The notes: generated by a model not told the origin, from the sequence alone. 64,000 nucleotides of DNA from Voacanga thouarsii (GCA_026120185.1 JANUWF010002297.1:558001-622000); one strand, 5' to 3'; counted from the stretch's first letter, positions 47,954 to 60,471 are shown. A program made the numbers and translations.

Positions 47954-47995
47954 ACATCTATTGGCATAATGACCTATTTCACTACAATAATAGCA
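47954..47995 (-). pseudogene. Pararetrovirus capsid zinc knuckle
   Basis: On the minus strand, CYYCSEIGHYANRC is an intact CX2CX4HX4C knuckle, used by the capsid protein to bind viral RNA. It is followed by Lys residues and an acidic stretch to about 47800. Upstream are Lys/Arg-rich decayed codons. Confidence 0.8.
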
Positions 47996-48049
47996 TCGAT
48001 ATTCATTAGGTTTAGTTATCTTCTTTTTTTCTTTTATAAGTTTATTTTA

Positions 48050-48936
48050 TCGGTTTTTTATATCCTCTTTTCTTATAATATCTAGCTTTTCTTTTCTTAA
48101 AATGTTTTTAGTTTTTATATTTTCTTTTTACTTATTATAATAAAGAAGACTATCACATCCTATCATCAAAGGCATCTTAGGATTATCATAACATAAAGAA
48201 ATTCTTTTCTTTAACAAGTCATCTTAGCTAAACTAGCATCTCCACACCATTCACTTAATTTATCTTTTAAATGTGTAATCCTTTTTCCTATGTTGTACCA
48301 GGATTATAGATATCTATTAATTTTTTACCCAAAGGATCAGGTATCTTTGTAAAAAATAATAGTAAATAACTTTGCATTTGATCTGCACGATTACAAATGT
48401 GATAATAGTAATCTTGAATATGATAATAGTAATCTTGAAACACACAGATATATTTATGTATTTCACAAATATCATATAGCTGCAACCTTAATCAAGCAAT
48501 CATATATTTGTCTATCGTACTGGGATCTTTCACAAAGTTCCCTTCTCCAACAAATTCTAATCTTAAGGCTTCTATCGATCTAGATATCAAATTAGCTATA
48601 TTATCATCCGTATCAAATATCGTAGCTTTAGACACTTCATATAGATTTTGCCAAAATCTAAGAGTACTATTTACTAGACTTCTTTCTAAGAAATGTCTAG
48701 CTGTTGCATAATCCCTTTTATTTACTGACACAACTATTCTTAATGCTATTTCCCATTTATATATTACTTCCTCGGTATAACTAATACAATTAAGATTTAA
48801 ATAAATTCCAAATGGATTTATAGGATCTTTTTCATTGATCATACTAGAGTATAAGCTTCACTAGGTTGAGTAAAGGAACTAATTCTTGCATATCTCCTTG
48901 GAGGTTTGTTAAATCTAGAGTTTTGGGTAGTATCTT
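48050..48936 (-). pseudogene. Pararetrovirus capsid protein, main part
   Basis: The minus frame includes FGIYLNLNCISYTEEVIYKW near 48800, then 48842-48492 open for 116 codons (ERSLVNSTLRFWQNLYEVSK), then another open part to 48288. Position before the zinc knuckle and the Trp/Tyr-rich helical character fit the caulimovirid capsid. The right end stops exactly at the ATCTT duplication of a solo LTR; coding-like sequence resumes at 53324. Confidence 0.6.
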
Positions 48937-51341
48937 TGTAATACCCCACTACCTAGGCCCGCTAGGGCCGGGGATGTCGCCCCGTCCAAAGGACAAGGGG
49001 TCTTTATAACTAGGTCACACAATTAAAATAGCGAAATGAAAATAATAATTTAACTTAAAATTTATTACAACCCAAGAATAAATCCACGAATAAAACCATG
49101 AATTCCCAAAAGAAATACAAATCCATAAATAAAATCATCCACTCTCAACTCCCAAAGCAATACATAAAAATAAAAGACAACATTCTCTTCCAAGGCAGAT
49201 AACACAAGCTACTCATCCCCACAGCAGAATCGGCCTGAAATCATGGTGAAAAGGTGATGAGACAGAAATCTCAGTAAGTCCGTGTGTGCTTTGGGTGTTC
49301 AGTGGAAATAGTTCGTGGATGCAGAGTATAAAAACTTTATAAGAGAAATATTGGCAAACAATAAACATTAGTCAAAAGTAAGAGTGGCTTTTTGGCTTTT
49401 CCAGCCATACATAATTTATAAGATCAACCACTCGAAAGAAAGGATTATGGGTTACCACACGTTGGGCCCCATAACTGGATGGTCAGTATGCTGACACTTT
49501 GTGCATACTGCCGGTCAGAATGCCGACACTTTGTGCAGACTGACTAAAGGTAGGTGATCGGCCTACCGGGCAAGATGCTCCTCCTTATCTATACCCAAAC
49601 AACAACCGGGTGTCCATTCCGGTAAAACACAGTCACTTGACTGAAATAAAAACTGCTAGCTCAGACCGGCATGACTAAGTAGTACTGACGTTTCCCTAAG
49701 TTGAGTTCATCTTCTGGAGGAGGCCTCCTGCCAGAAGACTCACTCTTACTCTTCAAAACTAACACTACCAGTCTACCCCCATTGAATACTCAACGTAACA
49801 TATCCCACTTGGGGAGAAAATGAACAAAACATAGTTCCACTTGAAAATGACAATTAAGGTTTTTCCAAAGTTTGGGGCAAAACTGGTTTTAGAAAGAATT
49901 TTAGGTTTTGAGTAAAACCGCCCCTTGATTTACAAATAATTTACTTGTCTAAAATGAGAGTGGAAATAATCCTCAATTGCCTTTACAGAAATGAGTGACC
50001 ATGCACTCTACATTTGGCTTGCCATAAAAAAAAATATCATTTTTCATCAAACAGGTTTTATACAGGAGCTTACCTGATCCTTGTCCACAACAAAGGTCTC
50101 CAACAGCTGACCTAACCCCGCATAGGATAAATACAAATCACAATCAAACTCAAGCCAAGATTCACTTTCACAAATAAAACTAACTCAACTTACTACAATC
50201 ATGTCCCTAGTGTCCCAAGCTTTAAGGCTCGATAATAAATAAAAGGGGTTTATAAAATAAATCTAGTTTGATATTAAAATAGTTAAAGTTTGGAAAATTA
50301 GGTACAATATGTTGAAGGTTTAAATCTTGCTAAAATAATTTAGAGTTTATTTGATGAAAAGTCCTAGGTGGTACTAGGTAAAATAATAATTTATTAATAA
50401 TTAATTGCTAGAAAATAATTGATAGTTAAAATTAGTTGAAAATAAATTTTAATGAGTCTTGCTTGAAAAATAATAAATAAATTTTAATAGGTTTGATTAA
50501 AAGATAATAATTAAATTTTAATAATAAATATTTTACCTATTATGATTATTTTCACAACAGGCTTTATTTGATATTATAATATCTATATATTTTATTTTTT
50601 TCTAGAAAAAACTATTATTTATTTGACTAAAATATCACTATTTTATATAAAAGACCAAATCCACATTTTCCTATGGTTTTCAAAATTTTACTAGAAAAAT
50701 CATATTATTAAATATTTTATTAATGAAATAAAATTTTGGCTTAGGGACAACTAGATCATGATCATATTCCTATAGTTAACCACAATCATGAACATATACA
50801 ACCCTTCAATTCATCAAATCATCCAAATCATGCATACAAGCATAGATCTCAATTTATCAAAACATGATCTAACCCCTACTAGTATAAATATGATCATGGC
50901 TTCAACAATCCAACATGAATATAAATCCCATTCACCAAAGGTGACATAATCTCTAGCATACTTCATCACAAATACTACCTATGACATAGAGACATGCATT
51001 AAATCTCAAATCATCATACAATCGACCAAGATAATCCATCCATGCATAAATCCAATCTCCTTCATATTCATACATACATTCATGCTTCAATCTCAACAAT
51101 ATATATATATATATACTTAAATCCTATCGCCATCCACCTACTATCATCATCATCCTAGAGACATGAATCTAGAGTTTAAAAAGGAAGATTGAAGGTACTT
51201 ACTTGGTTGATGAATGCCTTGAAGGAGTTTAGAGTAGATCTCAACTCCTAGATGTCTAACTTTGTCCATGGGAGATGGCGAAAGCATGTTCATGGGAGAA
51301 AAAGTCATCCGGCCAAGAGAGGGGAATTTTCGGCCATGTGT

Positions 51342-51344
<3 letters not shown>

Positions 51345-51380
<36 letters not shown>
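51345..51380. repeat. (GA)n microsatellite
   Basis: About 18 GA units, equivalent in position to 24736-24798. Confidence 0.95.
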
Positions 51381-51383
<3 letters not shown>

Positions 51384-53013
51384 ATTAGCATGTTTGATCA
51401 CATATATTCCCACTAGAGATCAAGATTGGAGAAGATGAAGTTGTTAGAATAAATTAACCTTGAAGGTGTTCTTGATCATAACAGAAATTTTTGGTTTTGA
51501 TCCGAAGTAGCAAGATGATTTGTGGAGTTTGATGTTAAGAATGGTGTTGATGGACTCACGGCAGTGAGTAGGTCAAATCTGGAAGTTTTAGAGGTAGTTT
51601 GAAGTGATTTGGAGAGGTATTAGGTGAAAGAAAGTAGTAGGTGTTCTTGGTGTAGTGTGTGTTCATGAAGGTTGAAGAGAGTAGAGAGCTTTTGGATGGA
51701 GGCTACCAAAATTCTGAAGAGATTAGGGCTGCCAAGCTGTTTGTAGGGTTTAGGAAGATGGTTTTTATGGTTTGGAAGGAAAAAGGAAAGGCTAGTTGTT
51801 AAAATCCTTGAAGAATATTTTTGGGAAGCAAATTTGGAAACTAGATATTACAAGAATATCTTTGATTATTGAAGAGCTTTTGGAAATATGCAATTGACGA
51901 ATTTCTCGGCAGTATTTTGGCTGAATGAAAGCTGGTTGAAGGAGGTTTAGGGTGGCCGAAATTATGGAGTATAATGGTGAAGACAAGGTCTGGTTGTTTG
52001 AGATATATTTTATGGAAAGTTGTTAAATCATGGTGGTTGGAATTTTGGTATCCAAATCAAGGTATGATTGCAGAAATTTTTGGAAATCTTTTAGGCATCC
52101 AAGGATGGATTTTCGTGAAGAACTTTGGGGGGACAATGGAGTTCTGTTAATGGAGGTTTAAGGGTGGTTTTTGCAGAAAATGGATGGAGTTTCGGCTAGG
52201 AGAGAATTAGGAAACAAAGCTGGAAAAAAAACCACTGCACAGATTTTCGCAAGGCTGGAATTTTCTGGGCAGTTTTTGGCTGCCCTTTTCTAGGCGATTT
52301 GTAGAGGCTTTGAAGGGGAATTTCTGGGTCTTTCAAGGCTGGTTTCTAGCCTACTTCATGGAGGAAAAACATGGCTAGGGTGCTGTACAAAAACTGGAAG
52401 AAAACAGCTTGGTTTTGGACCTCCAAAGCTGCGATTTGTACAGGATTTTTTCTGGTTTTGCACTAGCTTTGTGCAGTCCAAAAATAGCCATAAAAATCCA
52501 GATTCTAAGTTGATCAAAAGGGCCATTTTCTGGCAGCATTTGGGAGGGAATAATGGTCAAGAATTTCGACACCTTAAAGGCACACAAAGCTGGAAAAATT
52601 TTAGTTCTATGTACAAAGGGAAATGAACCTAGCTAGAGTGAATTTTTAGAAAGTTCACTAAGGAATTTAATTCACTTGAAATCTTTCCCCCTCATCCATT
52701 GTTTCGGTCCATATGATGTCTTCTACTAAGACATTTTGAACCTTTAAAGCCACAACACATTGCTGGAATTTTTCTAGAATAGAATTAGCTTGAACACAAT
52801 GAACAAACTAATGAATTGAGAATTAGGAAAAACTAAGGATCAAGAAGAAATGAATTCCCCTTAGAAATTTTGTGTAGAGCAAAAGAGTAGGATTTGAAGA
52901 CTCCTATCATCTCTCTCATAGGACAACATCTCTACCCTACTCCAAACACCACTAAGGCCGACAATGATACTTCCCAAGCAAAAATAAAATTTAATCATGC
53001 TATAGCTCTAATA

Positions 53014-53078
53014 ATGGAATTTGAACCTAAGACCTCAAGAATCAATTCTAAGGCTCTAATCACTACACCACAACAACT
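53014..53078 (-). ncRNA. tRNA-like segment with A and B boxes in the family A LTR
   Basis: On the minus strand, TGTGGTGTAGTGATTAGAGCC (A-box like) precedes TAGGTTCAAATTCCATT (B-box like), at the same place as the other two copies. Confidence 0.5.
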
Positions 53079-53323
53079 CTTGTTCTTATTTCCTCTCTAC
53101 AAATATTTTCCTATTCAATGCTCAAGCTATCTCCCTTTTTCCACCTTAGGTAAAAATTACCATTTTGCCATTCTCATTCAATAATCATAATCAAGCCCTC
53201 TAGACTATAAAACACAAATTCAATGCACATAAAATCATATAAAAATATATTTAAACATGAAATAAAATATGATATGCATCCCAACCCCCTTACTCTAAGG
53301 TTGGTTTTGGCTAGGGTTTCACA

Positions 53324-53644
53324 ATCTTAGCATGTACTTGGAATATCTATTAAATTTTAATTCTATTCAATTTTTATTACCTGATCTCATTTTATATTGA
53401 TAAAATTATTGTCGAGCATATTCAAATCTCCTATATAAGTTATTAAATTATCAAGGTCTTAACTTTCAAATTCTAAATCTAAGCTTACCATCTTAAATTA
53501 TTTCCTTTATATCTGTTAGGTATCATTATTTTACTAATATGTGTAGCTATCGTATGCTTTGAGGTATGTTTTTGTCTTTCTTCTTCTTTTATTATCATTT
53601 TCAAACTTTCTATTTCTTGTAAAATATTTTTCCCATAATAAATT
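53324..53644 (-). pseudogene. Pararetrovirus capsid-side fragment between two solo LTRs
   Basis: Minus-strand sequence continues the virus upstream of the capsid. A Lys/Glu-rich stretch near 53580 (about RKFENDNKRRRKTKTY) is followed by decayed codons. It is bounded by the ATCTT duplication on the left and the family D solo LTR on the right. Confidence 0.45.
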
Positions 53645-55694
53645 TGTTGGATTGTATGCCCTCTTAGACTAGGTTTCTGATGTAAAATCGAATATTTTAA
53701 TAAAAGAATTTATTTTCAGAAATTGTTTGTGAATTTACTTTCTGTTTGTGCACGATTTTCATTTGGAACAGACCCATTGTGTTTAAATAAGTGATCAATG
53801 TGAATGGTGGTCTTTCACAGTAAGGTATGGATCACGGGTTATTTAACACATAAATATTTGTTCTTAACCTATTGATGAGACTGGGAATCTCATCATGTTT
53901 AGGTTATTATGTTATGAATTCTAAATGGGGAATGGCTTACCTTTAGCCGGTGAGTAGTCTACTCACTTCATAACATAAGCGTATTTCGAATACGTAGGAC
54001 AGGACATGTAGTAGTGGTTTCTAAAAAGTACTATATGATAGAAACCTAGACTAATACCGCTACAGCGTGGACTAGTACTCTACGACTTGAGTATGAGTTG
54101 GTGGTCTGGCGAAGCTGGAAGCATATACTTTGATTTGCTATAGTTGAGGTTCTATCATAGGGCCAATATACTTGCATGTTGGGTATGCGTGACTAGTTAG
54201 TTAAGACAGACTTGTACAAGATAGTTTCTGCACTATATCGCCCCTTGTGGTTGTCCGAATGGTCTAAAATGTCCAGGGCCCTGGGAAACATGACTTGGAT
54301 GTTTGCTTTAGGGTATCTCCCTTGGAAAGCAAGAAACACTCCAGAAGTCGTGGATCATTGGACTAGAAGCCTAAGGATGGTAGATGTCATTTAGAGGGGT
54401 GTTAGTACACTTCTTCCTCTCTAAATGTACGGCGATGTGTAGAGGGGTATTTTAGTCATTTCACCAGTAGGTCGGAGACTTTGCTATCACAGCATTGTCC
54501 TTGGGGTCAATATTTCCTTATGGTGATATTAGGAAATATTTAAAATGCAAAATATAGCTATTTATATAGCAGGGGTATTTTGGTCATTTTAGCAGCCAAG
54601 GCGATGTGTCTTTTTGGTCCTCGGAATAGCCCGTAAGTCCTAACTAATTTTGGGTTGAGGAATTGGTCTCAATTGAAGAGGATTTTATTTTATTTTATTT
54701 TATTCAGAAAGTCTAATTTATTATTGGACTGGAATAAAATAAATAAATAAATAAAATAGGAGTTGAGAGAAAATTAATTATCTAGTTTATTTGGTTAATT
54801 AATTATTTAGGGCCTAGGTCCAGTATGAATAATTAAGAAATTAACCTGGGCTTAAACTAGGGGAAATAATTAATGTTTAATTATTTATTGGGTTATTTAT
54901 ATAGGCTCAAGAAATATATAATTAAAGATTAATTATTATGGTTCATTTGGGCTCATTAATTATTTATTGGGTTGTTTATATAAGCCCAGGAAATAAATAA
55001 TTAATAATTATTATTTTGGGCCTTTTGGGTCTAAGGAAAATAATAAATATTTTTCTGGCCCAATAGCTTGGACCTTAGGGTTTTTCCAGATACGGTTAAG
55101 AGGAGTTTAGGGTTAGGCCAAACTGATTCTCAGGATAATATCCGGGTGTTTTGAAATCCCGGGGATATATTTATCAGATAATGAGAGACATGTTTTGGCT
55201 AACCAATAAAACTAGTCTTTGGTAGAAAATAAACCCTAATTTCCCTAACACTACACAAGACTCACGTGTCTCTCTCTCTCTCGTCTCACGCCACTCCCTC
55301 TTCTTGGTTTTCTCCTTGGACTTTGCTAATCAATAGTGAGTGAACCAAGGAGATTTGAGACCATTCTTCTTCTCTGTTGTGTTCACCGACTAGAGGTGAG
55401 GCAGAGGAATATCCCGAGAGTTGGAAAGCTAGGCGTTCATGCAAACAAGACGGAGTAGAAGGCTAGCGGGTGTTCAACCAGAAGCTTCTTCAAGTGGACA
55501 AAGCGAGGCGATTCCAGTCGTTCAATCCACTCCTACTCAACCTAGAAGGGTTAAGGAGCGCAAATGTATGATCTTCACACTTCCGTATGGCCTTTATGGC
55601 TCGCGGTTATTTTTTCTCCAATTTTTTTCACGTACAGTGCATGCTCCCCTGTTTTCTTCTTCCCTCAATATTATCATTTTTTGTCTTATCAATT
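53645..55694 (+). mobile_element. Solo LTR of copia family D, nested in the pararetrovirus
   Basis: It starts TGTTGGATTGTATGCC and follows the family D LTR through its landmarks ('ccctcttagactaggtttctga', 'cgaatacgtag', 'aggtcggagactttgct'). AAATT precedes it (53640-53644) and recurs at 55695-55699, which fits a target duplication. However, the last bases do not end in CA, so the right edge is approximate. It is more diverged than the two LTRs of the full element. A variant of the short LTR ORF starts at 55439. Confidence 0.8.
55439..55570 (+). CDS. Short basic ORF in the family D solo LTR, diverged copy
   Basis: It begins MQTRRSRRLAGVQPEASSSG, matching the start of the LTR ORF at 28961. After about residue 35 (PRRVKERK) the similarity ends; the GTAAAA donor-like sequence is not kept and the frame runs on into LTR sequence. 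Only the N-terminal RRSRRLAG core is conserved across the family. Confidence 0.35.
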
Positions 55695-55904
55695 AAATTA
55701 TTCTTGTATCATAGGAGCTCATCGATTAGCCTTAACAGATTTACAAAATAGTGTAGAAGAAAGAACAATATTGCATATGATAGCTAAATAAGAACAAATA
55801 GATAATCATAGATCCTTAAGAAAACATTATAGCGAAACTCATTTAAATAGAAATGGATAAAATTAAAGATAAAGAAAAGTTAGATTATAAAAATTTATAC
55901 CACT
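55695..55904. other. Pararetrovirus-associated segment, unassigned
   Basis: The plus strand has a coding-like stretch (LALTDLQNSVEERTILHMIA) followed by stops. It lies between the solo LTR and the inverted-repeat arm. No family is recognised. Confidence 0.35.
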
Positions 55905-56400
55905 TTTTTTTTATGAGGTTTTCCAGTTCAAAATCAAAATATTGCGTAAATATCGTTTTGAATTATGTAGACAAAAGAGATATCAAAGGTAATATAATAA
56001 CATTAGATGGAAATCATGAAAATAATTATGCACTCTTCAAGACATGATAATCAACCAGTTTATTTCATAATAAAAAAAACAAGGTCTAATATGCTTCCTT
56101 ATCTTTGTCTCCGTTTTGGCCACAATTCCTTCAAGTATCTTATGAGACTTTTATAGAGCATTCCAACTCCAACCTTTAGTAAAAGTAACTTCTCTATAAG
56201 CCATTCAGAAGAATGTAGCACACCCTAATTTCGTTTCCTACCTTTAGGTGTAAGGATAAAAGGTAAGAAACATAGCTAAAGCTTGTTTTTTCGTAAAAGG
56301 ACATATTCTATTTGAAAACATATTAAGAAGAGTGCAGTAGCTAAACTTAGAATGTTATTAAGAACATTTGTTTACATAGAAAAGGAAGGGAGAGATGTGA
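55905..56400. repeat. Pararetrovirus junction segment, right arm of the inverted repeat
   Basis: This is the reverse-complement match of 45600-46110. The plus frame at 55853-56047 ends NIITLDGNHENNYALFK. The arm breaks off at the microsatellites near 56400, before the position of the TATA box in the other arm. Confidence 0.75.
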
Positions 56401-56421
56401 TTTGCATAAGTAATTCTCTAT

Positions 56422-56423
<2 letters not shown>

Positions 56424-56454
<31 letters not shown>
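56424..56454. repeat. (AC)n microsatellite
   Basis: About 15 AC units followed by (AT)n; a second (CA)n run is at 56519-56548. Confidence 0.95.
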
Positions 56455-56458
<4 letters not shown>

Positions 56459-56517
56459 TATATATATATACATAAAACAAAATTATATCTACACATAGGT
56501 ATATAACACATATATAT

Positions 56518-56518
<1 letters not shown>

Positions 56519-56548
<30 letters not shown>
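56519..56548. repeat. (CA)n microsatellite
   Basis: About 14 CA units. Confidence 0.95.
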
Positions 56549-56549
<1 letters not shown>

Positions 56550-56619
56550 TTACATATATATAGTGTTAAATGCAAAAATGCCCTTAAAAATACATATTTA
56601 AAAATGAAATTATACTCCT

Positions 56620-56850
56620 TACATTTAAAATGTAATAATAATATTATTCTTAAATTTAAAAATTTTTAAATATACCCCTCATATTTAAAATTCAGTAATA
56701 ATACCCTTCTTAAATTTAAATCTTTTAAAAAATCAGTAATAATACTTTTCTTAAATTTAAATCTTCTCAAATATACCCCTCACATTTAAAATTCAACAAT
56801 AGTACTATTTTTAAATTTAAATCCTTTCAAATATACACTTTTATAAAAAA
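56620..56850. repeat. Degenerate ~65-bp tandem repeat, AT-rich
   Basis: Three to four imperfect copies of a unit with 'cttaaatttaaat', 'aaatatacccctca' and 'atttaaaattca'. No coding potential. Confidence 0.75.
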
Positions 56851-57070
56851 TTTAATAGAATGCTCCACATTTGACTGTTTAAAAAGATATGTTTATAATA
56901 TACTCATTATTATTAAGGGTAAATAAGTAATATCATCTTTTGTCTTCTCCAAATTGTTAGATTTTGATCGTGCAAATTAGTTTGCATGCAGGGAAAAAAA
57001 AATGAAATCCACTCAAAAGATCATTCGTATGTAATTAAACGGGTTAGGAGAGGGAAGAAAAATCCGTTAC
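56851..57070. other. Unassigned spacer before the family F element
   Basis: AT-rich, no gene supported. An open frame at 56986-57234 crosses into the LTR and is not credible. Confidence 0.4.
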
Positions 57071-58459
57071 TGATAAACTTTAGGGGGGTGAATAAGGTTT
57101 ATGGAAAACAAATACAAATTTTCAGAGTCTTTCGAGCATTTAGAAAGAAATTGAAAATGGGTGTGTTTCAAAAGAGGAGCTTTTCTGTGCAGCATTATAT
57201 ACAGTTAGGGATCTTTCAAAGTTCTACTAAATGATGGGAAAATGGACTATGCCAAAGAAGACAGATAATGCATCATCAACTAATTCACTCTTCAACATAA
57301 ATATCTTTAACTAAATCAGTAAATGCAGATAGGAAAGCTATGTTTTCTAATCAGATAAATAGTGAAATTATAGTCATAGGATTCAAAATAAATGCAAGAA
57401 AAGAGAACTAATGATTTATGGCAGTTCGATCACTACCTCAAGCATGCACTTAAGGATTTCAACCTAGCCACTAAAACCTCTTTCCCAAATCAATGGTGGT
57501 AGGCAATACCAATCTTATAATAGAGGGATAGCACACTTAGTTTTATTTCTAACCACTATATAACCAACAATCAAGGCTCACTCTAACTGAATTTTACTTC
57601 TCAAACCTTGACACGATTCGGATTAAAGATAGAATATAGAAATAGCTCACAGATTGAGTAGATATACACCAACTAAATGAGCATTACCTTTTTACCTTTA
57701 GAACAATAGATCTTACTTTGAAGCACAATGTAGATGAAGAATTTTTGTTTTTCAAGAGTGTTAGAATGTTTCTGAAGATGTTAGCACAAATCCTTAACTG
57801 AAAATCACGTTTAAATGATTTTTACAGGGGCAAAAATCAAGACTACAACAGCTAGTAATGGCTAGTTGTTGCTGTCAGGTTTTCGTAGAATTGAGGACTC
57901 ATAGGATGAAGAATTATGCGTCCGAAAGGTGCGTCCAAAACAACACTTTATGCCAAGAAGTATATTATGAACAACTTTAGATTTAGGCACTTTGAAAATA
58001 GGCTTTGGAGGGGAATTTTGAATTCAGATGTCTATTCAAAACAACTAAACCATGTTTTTATAAATCAAAATCTTCTCTTCTAAAATTCTTTTCATGGTAA
58101 AAACCTAGATTAAAAATACCCTCTTTTTGGAATGGTTTTGAGTGCTTCAACATGAAATAAATTGAACTTAAAGTAAAAAGGCATAGGAAATACAAATAAT
58201 ACCTTAACCATAATTTCTTAGTCTATAATTCCTAAAAGTTTTTATGGTATGCAACTTCTTTAATTAGGATCTTGACTTGATCAATCCTTCTTGCATTCTG
58301 TTATCTATAAGTTGCTCAGCAATCATTTTTGTAAGATTTGAAGAACCGTGGTCAAACATGTCATAATTCAAAAATCCTATCACATAAAAATCACACATAT
58401 TAGTCTACATCAATGTTTGTCGTTTATCAAAATACAGGAGAAAGTCCTTTGGGCCAACA
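57071..58459 (-). repeat. Family F LTR, copy 1
   Basis: It runs from TGATAAACTTTAGGGGGGTG to GGGCCAACA (minus strand TGTTGGCCC). It is similar along its length to 61106-62422: 'ggtgaataaggttt', 'gcagttcgatca', 'cacttaaggattt', 'caaggctcac'. Confidence 0.75.
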
Positions 58460-58476
58460 ATCTCTACCTTTTTGAA
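58460..58476 (-). other. Polypurine tract, family F copy 1
   Basis: On the minus strand, 'aaaaaggtagagat' precedes the LTR start TGTTGGCCC, after 'gtttgtcatcattc', as in SIRE-like elements. Confidence 0.7.
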
Positions 58477-59347
58477 TGATGACAAACTTGATAGATTGTG
58501 ACAAGGAAAAACAATGTAATCTTGTATGAACATGTTAAACCAAGAGATATAGGAATTCATATTCATTTGATGTGCGATCTCTTAATCATAAAGGTCAAGG
58601 AGTGATTATGAGATAAATTTAGAAAACTTTTAAGCATATTCTCATAAACTGGACTCAATGTGGCCCAACCAATCTCCGTATCCTCCTTCCTTCCTTTAAA
58701 GGACTATTTCACAAGGAAATAGCCAAGAAATGGTCATTATATATAAAATACGTTAGCACAAAGATTCAACAAAAGGATATGTATATGTGTGCATATGGAG
58801 ATGTAGAAGATAGAACATAGTTATTAATTCTCCCTCTTTCTATATTCATATGTGCAGCAGATAGATGGATATTTATAACATTATGTATTAGCAGATAAAA
58901 CTGATTATGTGATGTTGGACTTCTAAAAATGCATCCAAAAGAGAAATATAGCCTTTGAAGAACGTGTTTCAGACTGGGATTTTAGATTTAGGATTACTCC
59001 CTATGTGTCTATGCAGGGTTCAGACAGAATCTCAAATAATCTAATTAGAATCAATCTAAAAATTATATATCACAGATAAATCCCAAACTTACTCCACTGT
59101 TTTGCACTAATCTAGACAAAATCACAAATCACACTCATCCAATCATCATCAAACACATAATCCACACAATTAAACCACACAATCCATTTAAATCTCCCTG
59201 TTTTGGCATCAGTCAAAGAAAGAAACAAAAGCAAATGAATGAGATAATTTGAAAAATAGATAAACAAGTGTAGCAATAATAAGTAATTAAGTGCAACATA
59301 ATATAACAAATTGTTCAGGAAAGTAATGAAGGTTGTTCAGGAAGGTG
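58477..59347 (-). other. Family F copy 1, non-coding region after the 3' ORF
   Basis: About 0.9 kb of AT-rich DNA. No gene is seen. Confidence 0.5.
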
Positions 59348-60471
59348 TTAGCCAATTTTCTTCATGGTCGTGACACCATGTTTGTTTGTGGAGATTGTTA
59401 TATCATCATGAATTACTACAGTCTCAGGCTTATCATCAACACCACCCTTTTTATGGTTTCCAGCAACTCGGTTGGATTTTCTTTTGACTACGACATGCTT
59501 CTGCAGATGGCCTGATGAGCTACCTAGTGCAGTTGGTTTGGCCTGCTTAAGAGCAGCTTCGGTAGTAGTGGTTGCAATAGTTGTGGCAGCAGAAGGTTCT
59601 TCAGTAGGTTCTGCAGAAGGTTCTTCAGCGGGATCAACACCAATATCCTTTGTTGGTGAAAAGGGGATTGTGTCTGTTCTTGTTCCTGTGGAGGAACTTG
59701 CTCCTTGGAGACAGCTGCAGTTTCAGACTGCTTCCTTTCCACATTGGTCAGTCGACTTCTCAGAGTTTGCGGTTTAGTCTTGACTTCTTCACTTAGTCTA
59801 TCCACTTTGGTAGCCAAAGATTTAGAGCATCCAGAATGCTATGTGTCAGTCTACTTTTTTCAGTCTTTTGCTTGGCTTTGCGAGATGATTCCTATTAACT
59901 TTCAGCTTTTGTTTTTGTCCCAACTAGGGCAACAGAGGTAGGTTTCTTTCCTTAAGCCTTAACCTTAAGTTGTTTCTCCATTTCTTCATCTGTGGCATCC
60001 CTAAGTAGAATCCATTGATTGTCTATCTGGATAAACTCCATTTTTTCAAAGGAATCCTTATGGTAAATATTAACTTTAGAATGCTCACAAGTAACTAAAT
60101 TTAGATCCACATTGAAATATTTAAACAACTTAGTCAAAAGATTTCCAAAGGGTAAAGCTTTATTAGCAGTATTCCGAGAATGAATCATCAATTTTGTAGC
60201 AAAAAATCTAGAATTAATTGGCTTGCCCTCTGACAAGGCTAATATCACCGCCATCTGCATATTGTTTACAGAGGAGTGACCGTGGTTGAAACCATATGGT
60301 AAAGTAGTCTGTCCATACCGTTCAGCTACTTAGTATTGCAGTCACTTGAGTTTTTAAAACTCTTTTCGCATGTGAACTTACTCTAAAATCTTCTTAACTC
60401 AAACAAATCAAAACTCTAGGGCAGTTTATTCATCTCAAAGAAATGTATCCCTCCATCTCTAACATTAAATA
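59348..60471 (-). pseudogene. Family F 3' ORF, copy 1, broken
   Basis: The minus-strand product can be followed in pieces. An N-terminal domain (60340-59952) contains LPYGFNHGHSSVNNMQMAV, SEGKPINSRFFA and LPFGNLLTKLFKYFNV, resembling the plant-transposon protein domain named Transposase_32. Then come a hydrophilic, helix-prone part (VDRLSEEVKT, about 59800), a Pro/Glu/Thr-rich linker with repeated EEPSA, and a basic end (LQKHVVVKRKSNRVAG near 59500) to a TAA at 59348. Stops near 59950 and 59880 and a frame change near 59690 break it. The last ~110 codons are open. The order and basic tail match copy 2. Function is unknown; some authors call such post-pol ORFs env-like. Confidence 0.6.

Larger units (their letters stand above)
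48937..53323 (-). mobile_element. Solo LTR of family A, nested in the pararetrovirus
   Basis: This 4387-bp unit starts TGTAATACCCC and ends TAGGGTTTCACA, with a perfect duplication ATCTT (48932-48936 and 53324-53328). It carries the tRNA-like patch at 53014-53078 and a (GA)n run at 51345-51380. No gene is seen. Confidence 0.95.
57071..60471 (-). mobile_element. 3' half of a SIRE/Maximus-like copia element, family F copy 1
   Basis: On the minus strand: end of the internal region with a 3' ORF (60471-59348), about 0.9 kb non-coding, a purine tract, and a 3' LTR (58459-57071). Gag, pol and the 5' LTR are absent. The layout matches copy 2 at 61106-64000. SIRE/Maximus-type copia elements carry an extra ORF after pol, which is the reason for this assignment; no pol domain is present to confirm it. 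Confidence 0.65.

Noticed and set aside
56347..56547. Minus ORF with repeated Cys-Val
   Set aside because: The translation of two (CA)n microsatellites; the same holds for 28719-28904 and 20027-20221.
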